Assembly (NCBI RefSeq): GCF_036014175.1
Contig: NZ_CP107917.1
Location: 2,604,001-2,668,000, forward strand
Direction: 5' to 3'
Length of the DNA stretch: 64,000 bases
Source: Streptomyces sp. NBC_00443
Lineage (GTDB): Bacteria > Actinomycetota > Actinomycetes > Streptomycetales > Streptomycetaceae
In this document: one piece after another, positions 9,046-17,708 of the stretch
Numbering within the stretch: the first letter of the stretch is position 1
How the letters are laid out: the number at the start of each line of letters is the position of its first letter
The notes under the pieces: model-generated
Told to the model about the DNA's origin: nothing
Seen by the model: the letters and a program-made list of their open reading frames with translations, nothing else
The model's database searches: none
Position numbers and translations under genes: made by a program

Positions 9046-9410
9046 GCGCTGGATTAGGGCTTTGAGGTCTGGCCTCATCCTTATCAGGTCGATCATGGGT
9101 CCTCCGAACGTAAGCCAACTCGTCTCCCGCCTCTACTGCCTGTCCGTCGAGGTTCGACGGAACCCGCCGCTGTCCGGCCTTGTTGATGTCAGGTACTGGT
9201 GTCAGCGAAGAGGGGCGCTCTTGACAAAACCCTTACGGCGCCCTAAGCCCGGACCCAACTCCCCCGTGGGGGCCAGGTGTTCGTCACGGCGGCAAGCTCA
9301 GATTTTTCTCAAATAGTTCCTGATTCCCTTGCAGCGGATACGGCACCAGGCAAAGATCGTGAGCGACCAGAGAAGAAGGCCCTGACCAGGCCCGAATAAG
9401 GGGGAATACC

Positions 9411-9857
9411 TTGCCTCTCGGAATCAGAAATCTCGCTGTCGTCGGTGCCGCCGCCCTCGGCGTCATCGCACTCAGCGCGCCCAGCGCCTCGGCGACGTCC
9501 CAGCAGTCGGACTGGGTGAAGATGGCGATAAACACAAACTGCCACATCAAGGTGTACGTGGACGACCACCAGTACAGCGGCAAGATCCGCGCTCAGGCGC
9601 ACTTCGGCTGCGACAGGGGCGGGAACCTCTTCACGCCGCACATCAGCATCGACCGTGACAACGAGCACGGCCTGGGAAGGAAGACCGCGGGCCCCAAGTG
9701 GATCGACGAGGATAAGGGATTCGGCGGGTTCGAGACCACCACCGCGGACAAGGCCGGCCGGCAGTGCTACAAGGCTGTGGTGCACATCGTGTACCCCGAA
9801 CCCGGTGAAGGCGGGAACACTCAGCAGATCGTCAAGACTCCGTGCCTCAACACCTGA
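9411..9857 (+). CDS. Small secreted cysteine-containing protein
   Basis: 148 residues with a TTG start preceded by AGGGGGAA. A clear signal peptide (hydrophobic residues about 8-25) ends in ASA near residue 28. The mature part of about 120 residues carries four cysteines (in TNCHIK, FGCDRG, RQCYKA and TPCLNT), suggesting two disulfide bonds. Several similar small exported proteins of unknown function exist in Streptomyces. No enzyme motif is seen. It stands alone in the element, with a strong terminator directly after it. Confidence 0.75.
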   Translation: MPLGIRNLAVVGAAALGVIALSAPSASATSQQSDWVKMAINTNCHIKVYVDDHQYSGKIRAQAHFGCDRGGNLFTPHISIDRDNEHGLGRKTAGPKWIDEDKGFGGFETTTADKAGRQCYKAVVHIVYPEPGEGGNTQQIVKTPCLNT

Positions 9858-9866
9858 GGTGAAAGG

Positions 9867-9905
9867 AAATACCCTGACTGCTCCTTCCCGGCAGTCAGGG
9901 TATTT
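9867..9905 (+). terminator. Rho-independent terminator
   Basis: A perfect 15-bp stem (9867-9881 with 9891-9905) and 9-nt loop, followed by TCCCTGCTTTTTTCTTTTT, starting 10 bp after the secreted protein gene. It is the strongest canonical terminator in the window. Confidence 0.88.
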
Positions 9906-10306
9906 TCCCTGCTTTTTTCTTTTTCGGGTAGAATTCCCTGAGTACGACTTCGACAGCCCCAAAGATCAGTGCGAGACGAAGTTAGGATAATTTCCGACTG
10001 ACCGGCGCGAGAAAAGCATGCACCCCAGGTGGAGGAGTGGCTGTGTGCGGCCCAGCGCGGTAATCGCCCGCCGGTCACCTCGAATGAGCTTATGGCGTAG
10101 TTCGGAGCGAATGAGCGCACCGCTCAACATATCCCGCAACGGGCCAGGGACCGGGAACTTCGTCGCCCCTACCCATCAGCGTACGGAGCGCTGCGACAAC
10201 CGCGACGGCAACAGCCGCACCTAGGCTGCCACTTCCTCAACCAACCACCCTCCCCAGCTCCCATCCCGTCCGCCGTCGACCCACACACCGTGGAGCGGGC
10301 GTGGTT

Positions 10307-10356
10307 CATGGCGTCCAGGTGGAGCGCGCCACTGTACGAACGACCTGGACGCCATG
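10307..10356. repeat. 14-bp inverted repeat
   Basis: CATGGCGTCCAGGT (10307-10320) and its exact reverse complement (10343-10356) flank 22 bp. It could be a protein-binding site or recombination arm of the element. Neither arm is next to an intact gene. Confidence 0.6.
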
Positions 10357-10681
10357 GGCCGCGTCTGCTCGGCTTCGCCTGGGTCGACGGTGGACGGGAC
10401 GGGAGCTCCCCGCGCACGCCACTACGGACCTGCACTCGGGAACGGCGCCCCCTCCATCCCGGTGCCGGCCGATCCCCCGCCGGAGGCATCGCCTTGACCG
10501 TGGGCCGCACTATGCGGTGATCGACTCATGGCTACCGGCCCTATCCACATGTGGGCGCGCGTCGGCGGCGGCAGCGCCGAGCGGGCCGAAGGCAGGAGCG
10601 CGGGCGCAGCCAGAGCCGGGAAGCGCGCCCGGCGGAGCGAAGCGCAGCCGGGCTTGATGAAGTAGGGAAAGTCTTATCCCG

Positions 10682-10699
10682 CAGGGATGAGGGCCTTCG
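10682..10699. repeat. 18-bp direct repeat, copy 1
   Basis: CAGGGATGAGGGCCTTCG, identical to 11701-11718. The two copies bracket about 1 kb that holds a transposase remnant and a cupin gene, so they may mark an insertion inside the element. Confidence 0.65.
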
Positions 10700-10757
10700 T
10701 GTCTAGTCTCAGTTGATGGTTGACGGATTGACGTCGGATGATGCTTGACGTCTGCCC

Positions 10758-10990
10758 TTAGACGATCTTCCGGTGGGTGTACTCACCGAAGGCGCGCCTC
10801 ACTACTTCCTTCGTCGTGGTGCGGAAAATGGTGGTGTCTAGCGCTTCGCCGTGGAAGACGCGATTCTCGTTGGTGTCCAAGTGGGCTTTGACGACCAGGC
10901 GGGCGTAAGCCAATCCGACTTGGAATCGCTGGCCTGCGACGACGAAACCACCAGTGCTGCTTACGTTCCGCTCGGCGGTCTGGGGTGCGG
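10758..10990 (-). pseudogene. Transposase C-terminal remnant (IS481-like)
   Basis: A minus-strand frame ending in TAA at 10758-10760 encodes about 75 residues that look like the C-terminal beta domain of an IS481-type integrase-core transposase. It has VVAGQRFQVGLAYARLVV, then IFRTTTKEVVRR close to the end, like the R-R-T-T-T-x-x-V pattern of that group. No DDE catalytic part is present, so only the 3' end remains. The upstream boundary is uncertain. Family assignment is from memory of pattern and moderate at best. Confidence 0.45.
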
Positions 10991-11085
10991 GCGGCAGGGA
11001 TGATCGGAGTGAGCCTGCCGGGCGCCTCCTATGAATCGGTCATAGAGTTACAGAAGACGGCAAAACCGACACCTGGGAGGCCGTT

Positions 11086-11592
11086 ATGGGGGCTCTCCGC
11101 TTCGTAGTCGAACCAGACGAGGGCAAGTCGATCTGGCTCGCGGGCATAGGAGTCGACTTCAAGATCTGGGGCGAGGAGACCGGCAACCAGTTTTCGATCG
11201 TCGAGCACCCCATCGAGCCGGGCCGTCTCATACCGCCACACGTTCACAGCCGCGAGGACGAGTTCTCGTACGTCCTACAGGGCAGGGTCGGCGCACGAGT
11301 GGGCGACGAGGAGGCCACGGCAGGTCCAGGCTCGTACATCCTCAAACCGCGAGGGATCCTGCATACCTTTTGGAACGCTGGACCGGAACCGGCCAGGATC
11401 CTGGAAATCATCTCCCCCGCAGGCTTCGAGCGGTTCTTCGACGCGCTGGGCACGGTCAGCGAGACGGCCTCTGATCCTGCCGAGTTCCTCCAGCGCCGGG
11501 CCGAGCTAGGCGAGCAGTACGGTCTCGGGTTCTCCGACGAGTGGGTCGCCGAACTCACCGACAGGTACCAGCTCAAGCTTCTCGGTGAGTAA
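11086..11592 (+). CDS. Cupin-domain protein
   Basis: 168 residues with one cupin-2 barrel. Motif 1 is PPHVHSREDEFSYVLQG, which supplies His-x-His and the downstream acidic metal ligand. Motif 2 is around GSYILKPRGILHTFWN, with the last histidine ligand. GGGAGG lies 6 nt before the ATG. It is the only gene between the two 18-bp repeats apart from the transposase trace. Cupins of this size are often mononuclear metal enzymes or sugar and small-molecule binders; the substrate is not apparent. Confidence 0.85.
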   Translation: MGALRFVVEPDEGKSIWLAGIGVDFKIWGEETGNQFSIVEHPIEPGRLIPPHVHSREDEFSYVLQGRVGARVGDEEATAGPGSYILKPRGILHTFWNAGPEPARILEIISPAGFERFFDALGTVSETASDPAEFLQRRAELGEQYGLGFSDEWVAELTDRYQLKLLGE

Positions 11593-11700
11593 CTACACCA
11601 GCTCTCCCACGCACACTGATCAGACGCGCACAGCCAAGCCGAGGCAAGCGGTGTCAGGCATCAGGTGAGGCCACTGCGTCGAGCATCAATCGAGACAAGA

Positions 11701-11718
11701 CAGGGATGAGGGCCTTCG
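11701..11718. repeat. 18-bp direct repeat, copy 2
   Basis: Identical to 10682-10699, same orientation, directly downstream of the cupin gene and next to the NUDIX 3' end. Confidence 0.65.
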
Positions 11719-11725
11719 GTCTCGG

Positions 11726-12211
11726 CTACGCCGCTACATCGCTCGGCGCCTGGCCATGCTCGAGGTACACCGGGGCGCTCGCCGCTCGGGCCTCGATCGC
11801 CGCAAGGATGCGTCGTGCCAGCCGAGGGATCGTACGGTCCGCGATCTCGCTCGGGGCGACGAACGTGACGGTCTTCAGCTCCTCGGCCTGCGGGCGAATG
11901 TCCTCCACGGCCTCAGGGGCAAGCTCGCCACCGTCGAACAAGTACAAGACCTTGTCGCCCTCGGTAGCGCTGGGTGCCCAGTCGACGGCCAGGAGGCGGC
12001 CGAGCGTCGGCGTGATGCCGAGTTCTTCCCGTACCTCGCGGCTGGCAGCCTGCAACGGAGACTCACCGGTCTCGACATAGCCTCCGGGGATGTCCCAGTA
12101 GTCCTTGTACGTGGGCACCACCATGAGGACGCGCCCGCCGGCATCAAAGAAAAGCGCACCCGCTGCCATACGCGGATGCGCCATCTTCGCTTCATGCTCG
12201 TTCGCTGCCAT
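11726..12211 (-). CDS. NUDIX hydrolase
   Basis: 161 residues. The NUDIX box is complete: GGYVETGESPLQAASREVRE followed by ELGI, giving the G-x5-E-x7-R-E-U-x-E-E-x-G-U pattern, so a divalent-metal diphosphohydrolase is expected. The ATG at 12211 is chosen; a GTG at 12229 abuts the stop of the TPR gene and is an alternative. It lies directly downstream of a TPR regulator gene, a frequent Streptomyces pairing, and was probably co-transcribed with it. Substrate unknown. Confidence 0.83.
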   Translation of the reverse strand: MAANEHEAKMAHPRMAAGALFFDAGGRVLMVVPTYKDYWDIPGGYVETGESPLQAASREVREELGITPTLGRLLAVDWAPSATEGDKVLYLFDGGELAPEAVEDIRPQAEELKTVTFVAPSEIADRTIPRLARRILAAIEARAASAPVYLEHGQAPSDVAA

Positions 12212-12229
12212 GCAGCCGAGCGTATCCAC

Positions 12230-13195
12230 CTACACCACATGCAGCCGATCGGCGAGATCCGCCATGGCCCGGCTCGGTCGGCCACGCTGGTTGCGTACCC
12301 ACGTGAGTACGAGTTCGCGGGCCAGGTAGTGGCTCCGTACCTGCTCCGGTGCCCAACACTCGGCTTCAAGGATCGCCGACAAGGCGTCGTCGACACGGTT
12401 GTGTGCGCTAAGGGCACGGGCCACCTCGATGCTGTGCCGCGTCCGGCGCTCTGTCGGGAGGCTGCTGGTGTCGATACGCGGACCGAGATCGATGGCTACC
12501 TGCATGTCGCCCAGTTCGCCCGCGGTAGCCACACGGTGGATGTCGACGTTGGTCGGGCCGAAAGCGGTCCACATGTGGTTCGCATCCTGCCCGAGTTGGC
12601 GGGCTGCCTGGTCGGCCTCGGCGAGGAACTCGCGTACGGTCGAGCGCTCCTCTGCCCGGGCGGCTGCTATCGAGCCAGCGAGGAAGAGCGTCCCGTAGAT
12701 CGACAGGAACTCCGGGCTGGCCCCACGGAGGCCCGGGCGAAGGTAGTCGGCCGCATCACCGATGAGCTGTACGGCGGCGTCAAAGCGGCCGGTCGACAGG
12801 AGACAGTGACCCACGGACCGGAAGAGCGAGCCGATGACCGCCGGGTTGCCGGACTGCTGCGCCGCGCCCAATCCGCGATCGGCAGCAATCCAAGCGAGGC
12901 CCACCTCGCCCACCTTCCCGAGGACCATGGCAGCGCTCTGATACGTCAGCGCAAGCAGTTCGTTGGCCTGCTCATGCTCGCAGCCGTCGCAGGACCGCGC
13001 CGCGATTAGAGCGTCCGCCAGCACCAGGGGCAGGCGACGGGTCGCGAAGGCGTAGCGGGAAGCCTGGTAGGCATCCATGATCTCTACGACGCTGGTGCGA
13101 AGCTCGTCCAGGGGCGTGGGGTCGCCCTCGGTCGGCAGCCCCAACAAGGGCGTCAGTTGGCGGTAGTTCATCAGCGCCGACCGAAGTGCCGGCAC
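12230..13195 (-). pseudogene. XRE/TPR-type regulator, 5' truncated
   Basis: The remaining part is the helical TPR-like region of the large Streptomyces family of HTH-XRE proteins of about 400 residues (LPLVLADALIAARSCDG, AMVLGKVGEVGLAWIAADRG, RFDAAVQLIGDAADYL). The N-terminal helix-turn-helix is missing: family-like sequence starts at about 13195 (VPALRSALMNYRQL), and upstream the DNA belongs to an integrase on the other strand. An ATG at 13171 could still start translation. Without its DNA-binding domain it cannot act as the usual regulator. Confidence 0.75.
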
Positions 13196-13219
13196 CGTGC
13201 GGTTGCCGCTGTCGGCGGT

Positions 13220-13615
13220 CCACCACCTGTGGCGATCAAGCTGCCGTGGATCAGGCCGGACGGCCCGCTGACCGGGCGGCATCTGATCTTCACCAACACG
13301 GCCGACGGGATCGTCTGGCGAAGCAACTTCAACGTCCACGAGTGGAAGCGCGCCCTCGCGGCGGCTGGCCTCATCCCGACGCGAGAGCCCGGCGAGCCGT
13401 ATGCCTCCGCCCGGCAACACGGGATGCACGCCCTTCGCCACTTCTACGCCTCGGTCCTCCTGGACGCGGGCGAGAGCATCAAGGCCGTGAGCGAGTACCT
13501 CGGGCACTCCGATCCCTCGATGACGCTGCGGGTGTACGCGCACCTGATGCCCAGCAGCAGCGAGCGAGCCCGCCGGGCCCTGGATGGTGTCTTCGGCACG
13601 GCCCAGGAGCCCTGA
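13220..13615 (+). pseudogene. Tyrosine recombinase (integrase), 5' truncated
   Basis: Only the C-terminal catalytic part of about 131 residues is left. It starts at PPPVAIKLPW and includes GMHALRHFYASVLLDAGES (the H-x-x-R pair), LGHSDPSMTLRVYAHL with the nucleophilic tyrosine, and a charged tail. The core-binding domain and first catalytic arginine are absent. It points to the repeat at 13704, the usual place of an integrase beside its att site, so it was probably the enzyme that inserted this element. It can no longer work alone. Confidence 0.85.
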
Positions 13616-13648
13616 CGGCCCAGAGACGGCCCACCAGGCGTAAGACGG

Positions 13649-13681
13649 CCCCCTACTGGCGACAAACTCGCTGGTAGGGGG
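13649..13681 (+). terminator. Terminator after the integrase
   Basis: The arms CCCCCTAC (13649-13656) and GTAGGGGG (13674-13681), with an additional inner GCG/CGC pair, are followed by CTTCTTC. It lies about 33 bp after the integrase stop. Confidence 0.7.
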
Positions 13682-13703
13682 CTTCTTCGTGCCCACAGAA
13701 CAA

Positions 13704-13738
13704 GAGTTCTCCGGGTGCAGGCATAACTCTCCCAGTGT
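13704..13738. repeat. Attachment-site repeat, cdsA side
   Basis: Identical to 7368-7402. It carries a second copy of the rlmN ribosome binding site, start codon and first codons, cut off by element DNA. The sequence beyond 13738 is presumably the original upstream region of rlmN. Confidence 0.85.
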
Positions 13739-13801
13739 CACAGATCCACTGGCGTGGCCCGCCCCGCCGTCGATCGGCCGTACGACAGAGCCGCTACCTG
13801 A

Positions 13802-13842
13802 ACCTGAGGGCCCCCGCTCGGCCGGAGCGGAGGCCCTCAGGT
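13802..13842. terminator. Terminator downstream of cdsA
   Basis: An 11-bp perfect outer stem (13802-13812 with 13832-13842) encloses a second short hairpin. It lies 18 bp after the cdsA stop, so cdsA had its own terminator before rlmN. Confidence 0.7.
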
Positions 13843-13859
13843 GCGTACAGGTACGGACG

Positions 13860-15035
13860 TCAGCCCGAGCCCACGAACAGCACCATCAGCAGCCACACCA
13901 CCGGCGCCGTGGGCAGCAACGAGTCCAGTCGGTCCATGATCCCGCCGTGACCCGGCAGCAGCGTGCCCATGTCCTTGATGCCCAGGTCCCGCTTGATCAT
14001 CGACTCGCCGAGGTCACCCAGCGTGGCGGTGGCCGCGACCGCCAGGCCCAGGAGCAGGCCCTGCCACCAGGCGCCGTCATCGATGAGGAACTGCATGCAC
14101 AGCGCGCCCGCCACCATCGCGAAGCTCACCGCGCCGAGCAGGCCCTCGCGGGTCTTGCCGGGGCTGATGCGCGGGGCGAGTTTGTGCGTGCCGAAGCGCC
14201 ACCCGACGGCGTACGCGCCGGTGTCGCTGACGACCGTCAGGAGCAGGAACGTCAGGACCCGCCAGGGCCCGTCGTCGGCAGTCAGCATCATCGCGACGAA
14301 CGTCGCCAGGAACGGCACGTAGAACGCCGCGAAGACGCCCGCGGTGACGTCCTTGAGATAGCCCTCCGGCGGCTCCGTCATCCGCCAGACCAGCACGGCC
14401 AGCGAGGTCAGCGCCATCGCCGTCCAGGCGCCCTCGGCGCCCCGGGCGTACCCGGCGACCACCATCGCCGCACCGCCGAGCGCGAGCGGGACGAGGGGCG
14501 CCTTGATGCCCTTGCGCTCCTCGAGCCGCTTGGTCAGTTCCCACAGACCCACGACCACGGCGACCGCGACCACACCGACGAACACGGCCTTGACGACGAA
14601 CAGCGAAGCGACGATCACCACGCCGAGCCCGACAGCGACTCCTATGGCCGCACCCAGGTCGCGCCCCGCGCTCTTCTTCTGCGGCGGGTGCGCCGGCTGC
14701 GGGGAGTCGTGCATGGGCTCCGGATTCTGCTGCGCCGCCTCGGAGGGCCGCGCCTGCGACGTGTCGTACGGCCGCGCGCGGGGCGGCTGTTCGCGGAACA
14801 AGGGGCCGCTCAGCCGAGCGGCCCCCCGATCGTCATCCTGGTCTCCGCCATACGCGGGTACGTCGGGCACGATGGGCATGGGGCGAGTCTGCTGCGCCTC
14901 AGGCGCATCGTACGCGGGACCCGCCGGGGCAGCCCCCTGGACAGGTCCACGCGCGGTGGTCCCCCAGTACCCGGCCTGTCCGGCCTGTCCGGCCTGTCCG
15001 GCTTGTGGCGGCGCCCCCCAGGAAGAGTCGTTCAT
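13860..15035 (-). CDS. cdsA: Phosphatidate cytidylyltransferase
   Basis: 391 residues. It makes CDP-diacylglycerol from phosphatidate and CTP for membrane phospholipid synthesis. A Pro/Gln-rich cytoplasmic N-terminal region of about 125 residues is followed by about eight membrane segments. The family signature is complete near the C-terminus: SMIKRDLGIKDMGTLLPGHG then GIMDR. The ATG overlaps the frr stop by one base (TGATG), so translation is coupled. The N-terminal extension includes repeated GQA units from a short DNA repeat (14975-15005). Confidence 0.95.
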   Translation of the reverse strand: MNDSSWGAPPQAGQAGQAGQAGYWGTTARGPVQGAAPAGPAYDAPEAQQTRPMPIVPDVPAYGGDQDDDRGAARLSGPLFREQPPRARPYDTSQARPSEAAQQNPEPMHDSPQPAHPPQKKSAGRDLGAAIGVAVGLGVVIVASLFVVKAVFVGVVAVAVVVGLWELTKRLEERKGIKAPLVPLALGGAAMVVAGYARGAEGAWTAMALTSLAVLVWRMTEPPEGYLKDVTAGVFAAFYVPFLATFVAMMLTADDGPWRVLTFLLLTVVSDTGAYAVGWRFGTHKLAPRISPGKTREGLLGAVSFAMVAGALCMQFLIDDGAWWQGLLLGLAVAATATLGDLGESMIKRDLGIKDMGTLLPGHGGIMDRLDSLLPTAPVVWLLMVLFVGSG

Positions 15036-15592
15036 CAGACCTCGAGCAGCTCGGCTTCCTTGTGCTTGAGGAGCTCGTCCACCTGAGCGACGTACTTGTG
15101 CGTGGTGTCGTCGAGCTCCTTCTCCGCGCGGCGGCCCTCGTCCTCGCCGATCTCGCCGTCCTTGATCAGCTTGTCGATGGCGTCCTTGGCCTTGCGGCGG
15201 ACGGAGCGGATGGACACCTTGGCGTCCTCGCCCTTGGCCTTGGCGACCTTGATGTAGTCGCGGCGGCGCTCCTCGGTGAGCTCGGGGAACACCACTCGGA
15301 TGATGTTGCCGTCGTTGCTCGGGTTGACGCCGAGGTCGGAGTCGCGGATCGCCTGCTCGATGTTGCGCAGCGCGCTCTTGTCGAACGGGGTCACGACGGC
15401 CATGCGCGGCTCCGGCACGGAGAACGAAGCCAGCTGGTTGATCGGCGTCGGCGCACCGTAGTAGTCGGCCACGATCTTGTTGAACATCGCCGGGTGCGCA
15501 CGGCCGGTGCGGATCGCGGCGAAGTCCTCCTTGGCGACCACGACGGCCTTCTCCATCTTCTCCTCGGCCTCGAGGAGGGTCTCTTCGATCAC
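15035..15592 (-). CDS. frr: Ribosome recycling factor
   Basis: 185 residues, the usual length. Together with EF-G it splits post-termination ribosomes. Conserved motifs are [37 protein letters not shown], and [13 protein letters not shown] near the C-terminus. The GTG at 15592 is chosen because AGGAG stands 6 nt upstream; a second GTG sits one codon earlier. It overlaps cdsA by one base and follows pyrH after 166 bp. Confidence 0.96.
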   Translation of the reverse strand: MIEETLLEAEEKMEKAVVVAKEDFAAIRTGRAHPAMFNKIVADYYGAPTPINQLASFSVPEPRMAVVTPFDKSALRNIEQAIRDSDLGVNPSNDGNIIRVVFPELTEERRRDYIKVAKAKGEDAKVSIRSVRRKAKDAIDKLIKDGEIGEDEGRRAEKELDDTTHKYVAQVDELLKHKEAELLEV

Positions 15593-15758
15593 CACTTGCT
15601 CCTGCGTCTTGAGTAAGGCCCGGCTGCGGTTCCTCGGTGAGGCGGCGGCCGGCTGCGTCGCGTCTTCTTCCTGCACGGTTCCCGACCGGCAGGACATTGT
15701 CCATCCCCCGGTCAGGGTCCGTCCCGTCCGTCCCCCGGACGGGCTTGTTGTCGGAGCG

Positions 15759-16517
15759 TCAGCCCCGGCCGCCCTGCTCACCCACAAGCGTGCCGATCTT
15801 CTCACCCTTGACGGCGCGCGCGATATTGCCCTCCGCCAGAAGCTCGAAGACGAGGATCGGAAGCTTGTTGTCTCGGCACAGCGTGACGGCGGTCGCGTCG
15901 GCGACCTTGAGGTCGCGGGTGATGACCTCGCCGTAGCCGAGGGAGTCGAACTTGACGGCGTCCGGGTTGGTCTTCGGGTCGGAGTCGTAGACCCCGTCCA
16001 CGCCGTTCTTGCCCATCAGCAGCGCCTCGGCGTCGATCTCCAGGGCGCGCTGGGCGGCGGTGGTGTCGGTGGAGAAGTACGGCATGCCCATACCGGCGCC
16101 GAAGATGACCACACGGCCCTTCTCCAGGTGCCGTACGGCGCGCAGCGGGATGTACGGCTCGGCGACCTGGCCCATGGTGATGGCGGTCTGGACCCGGCTG
16201 TCGATGCCCTCCTTCTCCAGGAAGTCCTGGAGGGCGAGGCAGTTCATCACGGTGCCGAGCATGCCCATGTAGTCGGAGCGGGCCCGGTCCATGCCGCGCT
16301 GCTGGAGTTCGGCGCCGCGGAAGAAGTTGCCGCCGCCGATGACGACCGCGACCTGCGCGCCGTCGCGCACGACGGCCGCGATCTCGCGGGCGATCTTGTG
16401 CACCACGTCCGGGTCGACGCCGAGGCCCCCGCCGCCGGAGAAGGCCTCTCCTGACAGCTTCAGCAGGTACCGGCCGCGTACTTTGCCGTCGTCGCTCTTC
16501 TGGGCCTTGGTGGTCAT
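15759..16517 (-). CDS. pyrH: UMP kinase
   Basis: 252 residues, amino-acid kinase fold. It phosphorylates UMP to UDP in pyrimidine nucleotide synthesis. It has LLKLSGEAF at the N-terminus, the glycine loop [11 protein letters not shown], and [20 protein letters not shown] in the nucleotide-binding half. GGCGGGA precedes the ATG. It lies in the conserved rpsB-tsf-pyrH-frr order, with a hairpin between tsf and pyrH. Confidence 0.96.
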   Translation of the reverse strand: MTTKAQKSDDGKVRGRYLLKLSGEAFSGGGGLGVDPDVVHKIAREIAAVVRDGAQVAVVIGGGNFFRGAELQQRGMDRARSDYMGMLGTVMNCLALQDFLEKEGIDSRVQTAITMGQVAEPYIPLRAVRHLEKGRVVIFGAGMGMPYFSTDTTAAQRALEIDAEALLMGKNGVDGVYDSDPKTNPDAVKFDSLGYGEVITRDLKVADATAVTLCRDNKLPILVFELLAEGNIARAVKGEKIGTLVGEQGGRG

Positions 16518-16555
16518 CGAGATCCCGCCTTTGTTACGTGGTGCACATACGAAGA

Positions 16556-16606
16556 AGGCCATTGCCGGTTGGGGTGTGTTTCGCATCCCATGCGCGGCAA
16601 TGGCCT
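16556..16606 (-). terminator. Hairpin between tsf and pyrH
   Basis: On the minus strand, AGGCCATTGCC pairs with GGCAATGGCCT across a 30-nt interior, followed by TCTTCG. Probably an attenuator separating the rpsB-tsf transcript from pyrH-frr-cdsA. Confidence 0.55.
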
Positions 16607-16712
16607 CCTCGTCAGATCTGCTGTCGTCCGTCACGCGCGCGTGCGTGGTGACGGCGTCCGCGGACGACTGCCCTCGACCCTATCGGGGTCGGGCGCCGAT
16701 CGCGGTACGGAC

Positions 16713-17549
16713 TCAGATGCCGACCTTGATGCGCGTGAAGCGCGTCAGGGTGACACCGGCCTCGTCCAGAACCTTCTGGACGGACTTCTTGTTGTCGAGC
16801 GCGTACGGCTGACCGAGCAGCGTGGCGTCCTTGAAGAAGCCGTTGAGGCGTCCCTCGACGATCTTCGGCAGGGCGGCCTCGGGCTTGCCCTCGGCGCGGG
16901 TGGTCTCCTCGGCGACACGACGCTCCGACTCGACGACCTCGGCCGGCACGTCCTCCTTGGAGAGGTACTTCGGCGCGAAGGCGGCGATGTGCTGGGCGAC
17001 GCCCTTGGCGATCTCGGCGTTCGGCTTGTCCAGCTCGACGAGGACACCGATCTGCGGGGGCAGGTCGGGCATCGTGCGGTGCATGTACGCGAGCACGAAG
17101 CCGTCGCCGTACTGCGCGAAGCGGTCCAGGACGATCTTCTCGCCCAGGTTGGCGTTGGCCTCGTCCACGAACGCCTGGACGGTCTTGCCGGCCTCGATCT
17201 CGGAGGCGAGCAGGGCCTCGATGTCGGCCGGGGAGGTCTTCGCGACGTGCTCGGCGATCGCGGTGGCGACGGCCTGGAACTTGTCACCCTTGGCGACGAA
17301 GTCCGTCTCGCACTTCAGCTCTACGAGGACACCGGAGGAGTTGTCGTCAGCGATGATCGAGACCACGGCGCCGTTCTCGGCGGAGCGGCCCTCGCGCTTG
17401 GCGACGCCCTTCTGGCCCTTGATACGGAGCGCCTCGACGGCCTTCTCGACGTTGCCCTCGGCCTCGTCCAGCGCCTTCTTGCAGTCCATCATGCCGGCGC
17501 CGGTGAGCTCACGGAGCTTCTTGACGTCAGCGGCGGTGTAGTTCGCCAT
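16713..17549 (-). CDS. tsf: Elongation factor Ts
   Basis: 278 residues. Nucleotide exchange factor of EF-Tu. The N-terminal UBA-like domain [20 protein letters not shown] and the EF-Tu contact stretch [12 protein letters not shown] are typical. A second dimerisation half follows, with the final [13 protein letters not shown]. The length is that of actinobacterial EF-Ts. It follows rpsB after 159 bp. Confidence 0.97.
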   Translation of the reverse strand: MANYTAADVKKLRELTGAGMMDCKKALDEAEGNVEKAVEALRIKGQKGVAKREGRSAENGAVVSIIADDNSSGVLVELKCETDFVAKGDKFQAVATAIAEHVAKTSPADIEALLASEIEAGKTVQAFVDEANANLGEKIVLDRFAQYGDGFVLAYMHRTMPDLPPQIGVLVELDKPNAEIAKGVAQHIAAFAPKYLSKEDVPAEVVESERRVAEETTRAEGKPEAALPKIVEGRLNGFFKDATLLGQPYALDNKKSVQKVLDEAGVTLTRFTRIKVGI

Positions 17550-17652
17550 GAGTCTGTGAATCTTTCTCGAAGTCTGGAAGATCGAAGATCTACGGGGTCT
17601 ACGGCCCCCATGTAGTCGGGGACCGCTGACCTTTCGTCGACCTACGGGTGAA

Positions 17653-17687
17653 CGGCGGGAGCGGACTTGATGTCACCGCTCCCGCCG
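17653..17687. terminator. Hairpin between rpsB and tsf
   Basis: A perfect 12-bp inverted repeat (17653-17664 with 17676-17687) with an 11-nt loop and no U-tract. A partial terminator or RNA-processing site that adjusts tsf relative to rpsB is plausible. Confidence 0.5.
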
Positions 17688-17708
17688 TCAACCCTGACGC
17701 TGACGGTG

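Larger units (their letters stand above)
9906..10757. other. Gene-poor spacer of the element
   Basis: No intact gene is supported here. A possible degenerate coding trace starts at 10029 on the plus strand (VEEWLCAAQRGNRPPVTSNE, then TAG at 10098), vaguely like a helix-turn-helix protein. A 14-bp inverted repeat occurs at 10307-10320 and 10343-10356. The stretch 10560-10660 is a GC-rich spacer rich in GAGC/GCGAAGC motifs. One copy of an 18-bp repeat lies at 10682. Confidence 0.5.
7403..13703. mobile_element. Decayed integrative element inserted at rlmN
   Basis: About 6.3 kb between two copies of a 35-bp direct repeat. It separates rlmN from the cdsA end. It contains a truncated tyrosine recombinase pointing at one repeat, a transposase remnant, frameshifted genes and long gene-poor spacers, in sharp contrast with the tightly packed core around it. 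No replication or TraB-like transfer gene remains, so it is probably an immobile relic of an AICE-like element or prophage. Confidence 0.8.

Noticed and set aside
10560..10660. Origin or transfer site (clt-like) of the element
   Set aside because: Only generic GC-rich repeats; no rep or tra gene remains to support it.
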